The notes beneath the pieces were generated by a model. That model did not search any database. It was given only the letters and a program-made list of their open reading frames with translations, and was not told where the DNA came from. Shown one piece after another: positions 1 through 7,324 of a stretch of 11,059 nucleotides of DNA (position 1 is the first letter of the stretch; each line of letters starts with the position of its first letter). The stretch comes from Candidatus Kuenenia stuttgartensis. Its GTDB lineage: Bacteria; Planctomycetota; UBA1135; UBA2386. The DNA is taken from contig CAMAUH010000094.1 of the NCBI GenBank assembly GCA_945861365.1, forward strand, positions 1 to 11,059, given 5' to 3'. A program made the position numbers and the translations under genes.

Positions 1-2
1 TG

Positions 3-515
3 CTGGCCGTTCTCGTCGTGCTGGTGCTCGTGGTCGGCGCGTCGCTGCCGAAGGCGCACGTGGCCGCCCGCGCGCTGCGCTTGCCCGTTCCGCCGAAGGA
101 CGTGTTCCTGGCGATCACCGACGTCGCGGCGCTGCCGAGCTGGCGCAAGGACGTGACGTCCGTCGAGTGGCTGCCCGACCGCGACGGCAGACGCGTCTAC
201 CGCGAGGTGTCGGGCTTCGGGCCGATCGAGTTCGCGATCGAACGCAGCGAACAAGACCGGCTGCACGTGACGCGCATCGTCACGCCGGACTCACCGTTCG
301 GCGGCACGTGGACGTTCGTCGTCACACCGGACGGCACGGGATCGCACATCGCGATCACCGAGCACGGCGAGGTGCACAACGTGCTGTTCCGGTTCCTGTC
401 GCGCTTCGTGTTCGGCCACACGGCGACGCTGGAGGGCTATCTGCGCGCGCTGGCGGGGAAGTTCGGCGCTGTGGCGCTGCCGGAAGCTTGCGAGCCGGCC
501 GCCCAGCCGCGATAG
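3..515 (+). CDS. SRPBCC-family protein with N-terminal membrane segment (5' truncated by window edge)
   Basis: The reading frame is open from base 3 to a TAG at 513-515, about 170 codons. It starts inside a hydrophobic run (LAVLVVLVLVVGASLP), so the true start and the beginning of this membrane helix or signal anchor probably lie outside the window; the GTG at 18 falls inside that run and is not convincing. After the helix comes a START/SRPBCC-like fold: an opening strand of LRLPVPP type, a helix DVFLAITDVAALPSW, alternating beta strands (VYREVSGFGPIEFAIER, LHVTRIVTPDSPFGGTWTFV, SHIAITEHGEV), and a C-terminal helix ending in LEGYLRALAGKF. SRPBCC proteins bind hydrophobic ligands in a deep pocket; this family assignment says little about the ligand. 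The gene is convergent with the propeller gene and only 10 bases from it. The family call is fairly safe; the biochemical role is unknown. Confidence 0.75.
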   Translation: MAVLVVLVLVVGASLPKAHVAARALRLPVPPKDVFLAITDVAALPSWRKDVTSVEWLPDRDGRRVYREVSGFGPIEFAIERSEQDRLHVTRIVTPDSPFGGTWTFVVTPDGTGSHIAITEHGEVHNVLFRFLSRFVFGHTATLEGYLRALAGKFGAVALPEACEPAAQPR

Positions 516-535
516 CCGCAGCGCATCACTGCGGC
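515..535. terminator. Hairpin spanning both convergent stop codons (possible bidirectional terminator)
   Basis: A perfect 7-bp stem (arms GCCGCAG at 515-521 and CTGCGGC at 529-535) encloses a 7-base loop. The last base of the SRPBCC stop codon begins the stem, and the stop codon of the minus-strand propeller gene (526-528) lies in the loop. Placement between two convergent genes and symmetry on both strands suggest transcription stops here in both directions. Neither side has a T-run, so it is not a classical intrinsic terminator; GC-rich genomes often use such hairpins or Rho. Function is inferred from position and structure only. Confidence 0.45.
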
Positions 536-1992
536 GCCAGGTTCCGCGTGTACCACGCGATGCCGTGCCACGGCGCCTTGCCATCCCCCGCACCCCGCAC
601 GCCGTCCGCCTTCACTTCGTAGACGCGGCACAAGGTCACGTCGTCGAGCTCGACCTCGACCGTGCGCCCATCCGCAGCGAGCCGCACCGCCGTCACCGCG
701 ACCGGCTTCGTATCGCGCGGCGGACACCCGTACGACTCGTGGTGGTCGTACGTCCAGCTGCGCACCGCGAAGCTGTCAGCAACGACACTCGCCGCCGCGA
801 CCGGCTGCGTGAAGTGCAGCGCGAAGCCCTTCGCGGTCGCCTTCACCTCGACCAGTTCGAACGGCTCGACACCGTTCCACTGCAGGCGCTGCAGCCCGTG
901 CTCGGCCTGGCCGAGCGAGCCCCAGCCGCGGTTCGTCAGCCCGCACCACAACGTGCCCTGCTCGCCCCACAGCACGCGCGTGATGCCGCTCTTCAGCCCG
1001 CGGCGGAACGGATAGCACGCGCCCTGCCAGTGGCCAGAGACCCGTTCGAGGCTCATGCGGAACACTTCCGACGAGTACTGGTCGCCGCAGAACACCTGGC
1101 CGCGGAACGGTCCGAAGTGGCCGGCCGTGTCCCACACGAAACCCGCCGGCGAACGCCCGCACAGGTCGTACGGGATCCACACCGCCGGCAGCGTGAAGTG
1201 CGGGATCGTGCGCGCCGCTTCGGCCATGCGCAGGCCGCTCTTCACCTCGCCCGGGTGCTCGACGCGACTCTGCGGCAGCTTGCACGAATCGATGCCCCAC
1301 GGATGGCCGTGGAAGTCGCCCGGCGTCAGCAGCGCGAACTTGCTGCTCGCGCACCATTCGCCCTGGTTGTCCGTGTACCAGACCGAACCGTCGGGGGCCG
1401 TGCCGACGCCCGCAGGGGAACGCAGGCCTCCGCACACCGCTTCGAAGCTGCCGCCCTTCGCCGGCACGCGGATCGCCCAACCGCGGAACGACGCGCGGCC
1501 GAACGGCTCGTCGCCGAACGGCTTGTTCAGCGTGATCCAGAACGTGCCGTCGCCGGCCAACGCCGGCCCGAACGCGTACTCGTGGTAGTTGCCCGAGATC
1601 GGCCAACCCTGCGCGACCGTCTCGAGGTCGTCGAGGCTGCCATCGCCGTCGCGGTCGCGCAGCCGCGTCAGTTCGCCGCGTTGCGCGCAATAGAGCCAGC
1701 CGTCGTGGTCGAGCAGACCGAGCGGTTCCTGCAGACCCTCGGCGACGCGCGTGGCCTTCGGCGCGGCCCCGGCGACGTCGTCGATGCGCCAGATCTCGCC
1801 GCGGCGCGTCGACGCGAACATCGACTTGCCACGCAGCACGAGGCCACCGACCTCGAGCACCACGTCGGGCGGCAGCGCCACGTCGTGGATCGTCACGTAG
1901 GCCGCCTCGTCGGGTTTGGGCACCGCGGCGCGCGGCGCCTCGGATGCGGGTTCCTGCGGCAGCAGAATCGCGAGCAACGACAGCATCACCAT
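526..1992 (-). CDS. Secreted sorbosone/glucose-dehydrogenase-like beta-propeller protein
   Basis: The product has 488 residues. Start ATG at 1992-1990 is chosen because GGAGG (2003-2007) lies 10 bases upstream and the hydrophobic export segment (LSLLAILLP) follows at once; a second ATG at 1986 is also possible. The frame is open further upstream, but that part is the shadow of the cytochrome gene. Residues about 35-390 form propeller-type repeats as in quinoprotein sugar dehydrogenases and planctomycetal membrane-bound dehydrogenase proteins, with family-like stretches GEIWRIDD, GNYHEYAFGPAL, SPAGVGTAPDGSVWYTDNQG and GQVFCGDQYSSEVFR. Residues 113-124 (DRDGDGSLDDLE) match a 12-residue calcium-binding loop. 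A C-terminal beta domain (about 395-488, including SWTYDHHESYGCP and YTRNLAP) is the type often following such propellers. It contains no CxxCH of its own; the overlapping upstream gene supplies five. It probably acts outside the cytoplasmic membrane as a dehydrogenase or binding protein. Substrate and cofactor are not readable from sequence. The signal region lacks the usual N-terminal Lys or Arg. Confidence 0.82.
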   Translation of the reverse strand: MVMLSLLAILLPQEPASEAPRAAVPKPDEAAYVTIHDVALPPDVVLEVGGLVLRGKSMFASTRRGEIWRIDDVAGAAPKATRVAEGLQEPLGLLDHDGWLYCAQRGELTRLRDRDGDGSLDDLETVAQGWPISGNYHEYAFGPALAGDGTFWITLNKPFGDEPFGRASFRGWAIRVPAKGGSFEAVCGGLRSPAGVGTAPDGSVWYTDNQGEWCASSKFALLTPGDFHGHPWGIDSCKLPQSRVEHPGEVKSGLRMAEAARTIPHFTLPAVWIPYDLCGRSPAGFVWDTAGHFGPFRGQVFCGDQYSSEVFRMSLERVSGHWQGACYPFRRGLKSGITRVLWGEQGTLWCGLTNRGWGSLGQAEHGLQRLQWNGVEPFELVEVKATAKGFALHFTQPVAAASVVADSFAVRSWTYDHHESYGCPPRDTKPVAVTAVRLAADGRTVEVELDDVTLCRVYEVKADGVRGAGDGKAPWHGIAWYTRNLAPQ

Positions 1993-4406
1993 CGGTAGAC
2001 GACCTCCACGCTCTCGCCGGCAGCCAGGACCACGCGGGCGGCGGCAGCGCCCGCGATCTCGATGCGCAACGGCGCCGCAGCGGGCGCGAAGGTGAACTCG
2101 CAGCGGCCGCGCACACCGCGCAGCGTGCGCACGATCTCGGTCCCGCCCGGCACGAGGCGCGCGCGCGTCGCGTCCTCGTACTCGGCGTCGCCGGCCTGCA
2201 CGCGCAGCACCGGGTAGCCGTCCTTGGTGCGGTGCTGGCCCAGCAACTGCCGCGCGCCACCGGCGACGTCGACGGCGGGCAGCACGAGCCAGTCGGTGCC
2301 CTTCGGCACCACCAGCTGGCCGGCGCGGCCGTTCCACGTGGCGCCCGGATCGACGAACGCGCCACGCCAGATCCACACGAGGCGCGGGTCGGCGAGGTCG
2401 TAGGCGAAGTGCGTGCGTTCGGGCGTCGCCACCAGCAGGCAGCGCGCCGACACGTCCTTGCAGAACGCGCCGTGCAGCCGCGGCCCATCGATCGCTTCGA
2501 GCTGCAACGCGCCGTCGAGCTTCAGGCCGCTCGGCAGCGGGGCGGCGTCGCCGAGCGAGATCCACGTGCGCAGCGCATCCATCTCCGCGCGCGACCGTTC
2601 GTCGGCGATCGGCCACAAACCGGGCATGCGCGTGCCGGGCCGATGCACCGCCGGCGTCTGCAGCCATTCGCGGAACCACTGCGGCTGCGTGCGCTCGTAC
2701 AGCTGCGCCAGATCCATGCCCTGCGGCCCGAGCGAACGGTGGCCAGCGACGGTGTGGCAGGTGATGCAGTTCTTGCCCGTGGTGCCGGCGAGCTGCTTGC
2801 CCTGCTGCACCGCAGCGACGGTGAACGGCGGCTCGACGTCGTCGCCGGCGCGCGCGTCCGCCTTGCGGAAGCGTTCGGCCCACGCCTTCGCGGCATCGGC
2901 GCCCAGCACCGGCATGCGCACGCGCAGGTAGGAACGCGCCCGCGCGTCGCCACGCAGCACGCGCTCGATCCACTGCGGCCGCAGGCGATGGCCGGCGGCG
3001 GTCAGGTCCGGCGGCACGCGCCCCTCCTCACCGATGTCCTCGATCTCGCGCAGTTGCTGGCGCACCGCCGGCTGCAGGCCGCCGCGGCCATCGCGCGTGT
3101 GGCAGGCGAGGCAGCCATCGCGCACCAGCGCCTGGTCGAGTTCGAAACGCGCATCGCGCGGCGTGCTGGCCAGCTGCCGCGTCATGCCGAGCAACGTCGC
3201 CGCACCGGGTGCCTGCGGGCAGGCGCCGTCCGCCAACGCCGCCCAGGCCTTCGCCGGCTTCGGCGCCGGCAGCGCCGCGAACGCGGCGTCGTCGACGGCG
3301 TGGCAGACGTCGCAGCGCTGGTTGCGGGCGACTTCGCGACCGCGCGCGACGGCCGCTGCATCGGGCGCCGGCAACGGCGGCGGTGGCGTCAACGCCGCGC
3401 GCGCGCTGTTCGCGGCACTGGCCGGCACCGGCTGCTCGTCGACACCGGGCCCCTGCCACAGCACTTCCAGCGACGCGCCGCCGCCGGCCTGCGTGTACAG
3501 CACGCGCAGCGCGTGCGGACCGGCCGTCAGCTGCAGCTTGCCGCTCTCACGGCGATGCGGCGCCAGCGCTTCGTTGCGCACGACCAACTGGTCGTCGATC
3601 CACAGCCACGAGCTGTCGTCGCTGCCCGCGGTGAAGGTCCACTCGCCGGTCGTCGGCACCGTCAGCGTCGCGTCGAAACGCAGCACGAAGTTGTTGGCGC
3701 GCGTGCCGGGTTCGGCATCGATGCGGTCGGCATGCCCGGTGGCCTTCGGCTTCAGGTTGGCGAGGTCGGGTTCGCCGGGGCCCTGGATCCTGCGTTCGAA
3801 GCACTGCCACGCGAAGCCGGGCAGCGGCTGCAGCTGCGTCTGCTGCGTTCGCAGCAACCACGCGGCGATCGCCGCGGCCTCGTCGACGGCCAGCGGCGGA
3901 TGCACGAGCTCGGGGTAGCGCGTGTTCGGCGCATGCAGGAACGCGGCGAGACGGCCGTGGTCGACGCGCGCCGACAACCCATCGAACGCCGCCGGCGCGT
4001 GGCATGCAGCGCAGGCCAGTTCGTGCGCGAGCTGTTCGCCGCGCGCGATGGCCGCCGCCGAACTGTCCGCGGGAACGGGCACCGCTTCGGCCTTCGCCAG
4101 CGACCGCACCCACGCCGCGAGATCGGCTGCGTGAGCCGCCCCACCACCCGGGTGCCGCTGCAACAGCGCAGCACCACCATCGTCCTGGTGGAACGCCAGC
4201 GCATTCGCCAGCGCCGGGCCGCGGCGCGGCTGCAGCCGTTCCTGCTGTGCCCCGTCGACGGCGTGGCAGCGCACGCAGCCCTGGCGCGCGACAGCGACCT
4301 CCGCGGTCAGCGCTTCGGCAGGCGCCGCGTCGAGCGGCTGCTGCGCCGCCGCATTCCGGCCGGAGACGACGGCGAACGACAGCGCCGCGACGAGGAAGGC
4401 ACGCAT
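1986..4406 (-). CDS. Exported pentaheme-type cytochrome c with PA14 domain
   Basis: The product has 806 residues. The ATG at 4406 starts a clear signal peptide (MRAFLVAALSFAVVSG, likely cut after NAAA at residue 21); the frame stays open further upstream, but that stretch is antisense shadow of gene-end sequence. Five CxxCH heme sites are seen: CVRCH 44-48, CAACH 132-136, CDVCH 365-369, CLACH 432-436 and CITCH 547-551. A PA14-like beta domain lies at about 196-330 between hemes 2 and 3 (VPTTGEWTF, SDDSSWLWIDD, GPHALRVLY, LEVLWQGPG); PA14 domains usually bind carbohydrate. Likely Met axial ligands follow hemes 4 and 5 (VRMP, M498; TRMP, M594). The matching site after heme 2 reads TRYP, with Tyr164. 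Residues about 630-806 form a beta-rich domain with FAYD, WIWRGAF and WNGR motifs, seen in planctomycetal cytochrome or propeller proteins. It overlaps the propeller gene by 7 bases, so it is probably that protein's electron acceptor in the periplasm or at the cell surface. Redox partner and substrate are inferred, not shown. Confidence 0.85.
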   Translation of the reverse strand: MRAFLVAALSFAVVSGRNAAAQQPLDAAPAEALTAEVAVARQGCVRCHAVDGAQQERLQPRRGPALANALAFHQDDGGAALLQRHPGGGAAHAADLAAWVRSLAKAEAVPVPADSSAAAIARGEQLAHELACAACHAPAAFDGLSARVDHGRLAAFLHAPNTRYPELVHPPLAVDEAAAIAAWLLRTQQTQLQPLPGFAWQCFERRIQGPGEPDLANLKPKATGHADRIDAEPGTRANNFVLRFDATLTVPTTGEWTFTAGSDDSSWLWIDDQLVVRNEALAPHRRESGKLQLTAGPHALRVLYTQAGGGASLEVLWQGPGVDEQPVPASAANSARAALTPPPPLPAPDAAAVARGREVARNQRCDVCHAVDDAAFAALPAPKPAKAWAALADGACPQAPGAATLLGMTRQLASTPRDARFELDQALVRDGCLACHTRDGRGGLQPAVRQQLREIEDIGEEGRVPPDLTAAGHRLRPQWIERVLRGDARARSYLRVRMPVLGADAAKAWAERFRKADARAGDDVEPPFTVAAVQQGKQLAGTTGKNCITCHTVAGHRSLGPQGMDLAQLYERTQPQWFREWLQTPAVHRPGTRMPGLWPIADERSRAEMDALRTWISLGDAAPLPSGLKLDGALQLEAIDGPRLHGAFCKDVSARCLLVATPERTHFAYDLADPRLVWIWRGAFVDPGATWNGRAGQLVVPKGTDWLVLPAVDVAGGARQLLGQHRTKDGYPVLRVQAGDAEYEDATRARLVPGGTEIVRTLRGVRGRCEFTFAPAAAPLRIEIAGAAAARVVLAAGESVEVVYRW
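2003..2007 (-). promoter_or_regulatory. Shine-Dalgarno GGAGG for the propeller gene
   Basis: GGAGG on the minus strand sits 10 bases before the ATG at 1992, inside the last codons of the cytochrome gene. With the overlap TGGTGATG it suggests translational coupling and favours the first ATG over the second at 1986. Confidence 0.6.
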
Positions 4407-4468
4407 CCGCGCAGCTTGCCCCCATCGCGAGGCAGGAGCAATGCACTGCCGAGGACCGTTGCCGCGAA
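4407..4468 (-). other. 62-base gap between repeat-protein gene and cytochrome gene
   Basis: This is the only break between the coupled regulatory genes and the redox gene pair. I see no strong Shine-Dalgarno for the cytochrome start (only a G-run in GATGGGGGCAAG about 13 bases upstream), no clear -35/-10 pair and no convincing terminator. The gap is short enough for one transcript to continue through, but an independent promoter cannot be excluded. Confidence 0.4.
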
Positions 4469-7324
4469 CTACAGGCCGATCAGCACCATCGCGGCGCCCG
4501 GCTCGACGACGACCGACTTCACGGCGCGCTGGCCATCGAGCTGCACGGTGTAGACCCCGGCGGCGCGGTTGGGGAACCACGCAAAGCCCTGCAGGTCGAC
4601 GTCGCTGGTCGCCAGCACGCGGCCGTCGCGCCGCAGCTGCACGATGCCTTCGCGGCCCTGGCCGACGGCGACGCGGATCGTCGAGCCGAGTTCGAGCGCC
4701 ACCCGCTTCTGGCGATCGGCGAGCGCATCGTACGGCAGCTGCAGGTCGACCAGGCTCGGCGCGAAGCCCGGCGCCCGCACGACCAGCTGCGACGAGCGCG
4801 CACTGACGCCACCGAGGCGGAACGTGCCATCGCTGCCCGTGCGAGTGCGCGCCTCGAACAGGTCGAGATCGCTCTCGTCGCCGAGCAGCGCCACGGCGTT
4901 GGCGACCGGATTGCCCGCCGCATCGACGACGATGCCCTGCAGCCGCGCGCCGGGTTCGAGCCACACCTGGCCGAGCGCTTCGTCCTCGTCGACCGTCAGC
5001 ATGCGCTCCGTCACGAACGGCACGAAGCCATCGCACGCGATCTCGATGCGCACGAGCCCGGTCGGGCAGAACGGCCAGCGCAGCTCGCCTTCGCTGAAGT
5101 CGACCCAGTGGCTGCGTCGCAGCTCGTTGTCGGAACCGTCCAGGCGCGACAACCGCAGCAGGCCACCGGGCAGCTGGATCTGGCCGGGCAGGCCGAGCAC
5201 GCGCGCGGTGATCGTGCAGGTCGGCGGCGTCTCCAGCTGCAGCCGCAGCGGTCCATCCACTGCACCGACCGGCACGGTGTACGGCCGGTTGCGATCGCCC
5301 CAGGTGATCTGCAGCAGGTTCGCCCGCGGCGGCAATTCGAGCGTGAACGCGCCCGCCGCGTCGGTGGTCACGGCGGTGCCGAGCGTACCGAGCACGCTGA
5401 CGGCGGCACCGGGCAGCGGTCGGCCCTGGCTGCCGACCACGACCCCGCGCACGCTGCGGCCGGGCTCGAGCGGCGTATCGACCATTGGCACCGCGCCACC
5501 CGCCGGCACCTCGACGAGCTGCACCGGCACGCCGAACGGCAGCTTCGCCTGCACGCGATAGCGACCCGGCACCAGGTCTTCCGCAGTCCAGCGGCCGTTG
5601 CGATCCGTGGTGACGATCGCCTGCGCTTCCCGGCCGAGCAGCGTCACCGACACGCCGCCGATGCCGCGTTCGCCGCGATGCACGCGCCCCTGCAGCCGCG
5701 CCGCGCGCGGCAATTCGACACTGCCGATCTCGGCCCGCTGCTGGTTGCCCGGCACGCGGATGCGGCGCTGCAGGCGCGCATGGCCGCGCAACGCGAACCG
5801 CACGGTGATGTCGCCGGGCACCAGGCCGCGGATCTCGAAGCTGCCGTCCGCTTCGGTGGTCGCCAGCAATTCGTCGCGGTCGGAACCGAACAGCTGCACG
5901 ACCTGCTTGCCGAACGTCGACAAGTCGAGCTTCTCGGCCGCCTGCGTGATCGTGCGCGCGCTCTCGGCGAACACCTTGACCTGCACGACCTGCGCACCGG
6001 CCAGCGGCGCGCCCTTGGCGTCGACGAGCTTGCCGCGCACGCTGGTCGGTCGCACCACCGCGATCTCCAGCACGGTCGCACCGTTCTCGTCGATGACGAT
6101 CGAATCCTCGAGCGTGCGCGAGCGCTGGAACGCGAACTGCCGGCCGAGCAGGCGCAGCGTGCCCTTGCCGGGTGACATCGACGCCGCGAACCGGAAGCTG
6201 CCGTCCGGCGCCACCACCGCGTGGTCGACCTGGCCGGCGAAGTCGGTCAATTCGAGCAGTTCGCCGCCGCGGAACAGCGCCGGCGGTTCGTCGACGACCA
6301 GCTGGCCGGACACCGTCGAGCGGCTCGGCAGTTCGAGCACCAGGCCACCGGCGACCTCGCCGACGCGCTGCGTCGAGGGCGGCAGGCTGCCGTGGTCCGG
6401 ATGGCGCACCAGCAGGCGCAGGTTGCCGCGGCTCAGGCCCGTCAACAGGAACGTGCCATCAGCACCCGTGCGCGCACTGCTCGGATCGCACAGGCCGATC
6501 TGCTGGTTCAACGGCAACAGCTGCACCAAAGCACCGGCGATCGGCGCCTGGTTGGCGGCGGACACCACGCGGCCGCGCAGCGGCGTCATCGCCGGGCGTT
6601 CGCAGCGCAGGTCGACGCGCAGCTGGTCGCCGACCACGACGGTCGGCTCGACCACCGGCTGCCACGACTCGTGCCGCGCGACGAGGCGCACGGGCCCCGC
6701 GCGCAGGTTCTTGAACGCGTAGCGGCCGTTCGCGGCGGTCGTGGTGACGGTGACGCGGCGCTGCTCGCCTGGCACCGACTCGAGTGCGACCCGCGCGTTC
6801 GGCACCGGCGCGCCGACGTCGTTGGTGACGAGGCCATCGAGCTCGAAGCCGGGTTCGAGCCGCAGCTCCAGCGCCTCGCGCCGCCACGGCACTTCGATCG
6901 CGGCCCCCGCGAACTGCGCATGCGTGAACTCGACGAACAGGCCCGGCAGCGCGTCGACGCGGAACTGGAAGGCGCCGTCGTCGCCGGTGCGCGCGCGGTC
7001 GAGCTGCTCGCCATCCCACTCCGGCCAGGCCGTGCGCGCGCGATGCAGCGCGACGATCGCGTCCGGAGCCGGGCGGCCATCGGGCAGCAGCACGACGCCG
7101 CGCACGAGTTCGCCGGCATCCTTCGCCGCCACCTTCGCGGCACCGAGCTGCAGCACCGGTACGTTCGCCGGTTGGTTCGCGACCGCACCGGGGCTCGGGT
7201 CCGGCACCGTGCTGCCGCGCGAAGCGGGACAGGCGATGCGGTACGTCAGCCACACCGCCGCCACAGCGAGCACGGTGAGGCCGAGACCGACCGCCCAGCG
7301 CCGGGCCCGTGGAGTGAGCGTCAT
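4469..7324 (-). CDS. Membrane-anchored protein of tandem carboxypeptidase-regulatory-like (beta-sandwich) repeats
   Basis: The product has 951 residues. The ATG at 7324 is supported by a perfect GGAGG (7331-7335) 6 bases upstream and by overlap with the kinase stop in ATGA; the open frame upstream of it is kinase-gene shadow. RARR precedes one hydrophobic helix at about 10-28, predicting a cytoplasmic N-terminus and an outer body. From about residue 73 to the end I count nine or ten units of about 75-110 residues of the CarboxypepD_reg / Ig-like type. Each runs as a strand (x-x-G-x-V-V), a proline-containing turn such as DGRPAPDAIVAL or AGNPVANAVALL, then a T-x-x-D/N-G-x-F/Y strand and a G-x-Y/L-R-V-x-A strand. 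Examples are LVRGVVLLPDGRPAP, GADGTFLLTGL, DRNGRWTAEDLVPGRYRVQA and GSDGTFRLGGV. Units 4 and 8 are degenerate, and unit 5 carries an insertion of about 25 residues. No catalytic domain is visible. Such repeats commonly serve adhesion, cell-envelope structure or ligand binding. Coupling to the kinase suggests a sensor, partner or target at the cell surface; this is inference. Confidence 0.8.
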   Translation of the reverse strand: MTLTPRARRWAVGLGLTVLAVAAVWLTYRIACPASRGSTVPDPSPGAVANQPANVPVLQLGAAKVAAKDAGELVRGVVLLPDGRPAPDAIVALHRARTAWPEWDGEQLDRARTGDDGAFQFRVDALPGLFVEFTHAQFAGAAIEVPWRREALELRLEPGFELDGLVTNDVGAPVPNARVALESVPGEQRRVTVTTTAANGRYAFKNLRAGPVRLVARHESWQPVVEPTVVVGDQLRVDLRCERPAMTPLRGRVVSAANQAPIAGALVQLLPLNQQIGLCDPSSARTGADGTFLLTGLSRGNLRLLVRHPDHGSLPPSTQRVGEVAGGLVLELPSRSTVSGQLVVDEPPALFRGGELLELTDFAGQVDHAVVAPDGSFRFAASMSPGKGTLRLLGRQFAFQRSRTLEDSIVIDENGATVLEIAVVRPTSVRGKLVDAKGAPLAGAQVVQVKVFAESARTITQAAEKLDLSTFGKQVVQLFGSDRDELLATTEADGSFEIRGLVPGDITVRFALRGHARLQRRIRVPGNQQRAEIGSVELPRAARLQGRVHRGERGIGGVSVTLLGREAQAIVTTDRNGRWTAEDLVPGRYRVQAKLPFGVPVQLVEVPAGGAVPMVDTPLEPGRSVRGVVVGSQGRPLPGAAVSVLGTLGTAVTTDAAGAFTLELPPRANLLQITWGDRNRPYTVPVGAVDGPLRLQLETPPTCTITARVLGLPGQIQLPGGLLRLSRLDGSDNELRRSHWVDFSEGELRWPFCPTGLVRIEIACDGFVPFVTERMLTVDEDEALGQVWLEPGARLQGIVVDAAGNPVANAVALLGDESDLDLFEARTRTGSDGTFRLGGVSARSSQLVVRAPGFAPSLVDLQLPYDALADRQKRVALELGSTIRVAVGQGREGIVQLRRDGRVLATSDVDLQGFAWFPNRAAGVYTVQLDGQRAVKSVVVEPGAAMVLIGL

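Noticed and set aside
1986..1992. Frameshift or programmed slippage that would fuse the cytochrome and propeller into one protein
   Set aside because: The propeller frame is -1 relative to the cytochrome frame, but no slippery heptamer precedes the TGA. A GGAGG site, an ATG and a hydrophobic export segment at the junction argue for two separate proteins.
4431..4450. Weak hairpin (GGCAG / CTGCC arms) in the gap between repeat-protein and cytochrome genes
   Set aside because: A 5-bp stem with a 10-base loop and no T-run is too weak to call a terminator.
1944..4553. Long plus-strand open frame (about 869 codons) opposite the cytochrome gene
   Set aside because: It is rich in Arg, Ala, Gln and Pro with no domain or start signals, and lies exactly antisense to a gene with five CxxCH sites. 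It is a typical GC-rich shadow frame.
4004..6175. Plus-strand open frame of about 720 codons opposite the repeat-protein gene
   Set aside because: It has the same shadow composition, starts inside the antisense of the cytochrome gene and crosses the gene gap at 4407-4468.
7229..7234. Lipoprotein-type cysteine (Cys32) after the membrane helix of the repeat protein
   Set aside because: The residues before it are Arg-Ile-Ala, with Arg at the -3 position where a lipobox needs Leu, Val or Ile, so a lipid anchor is unlikely.
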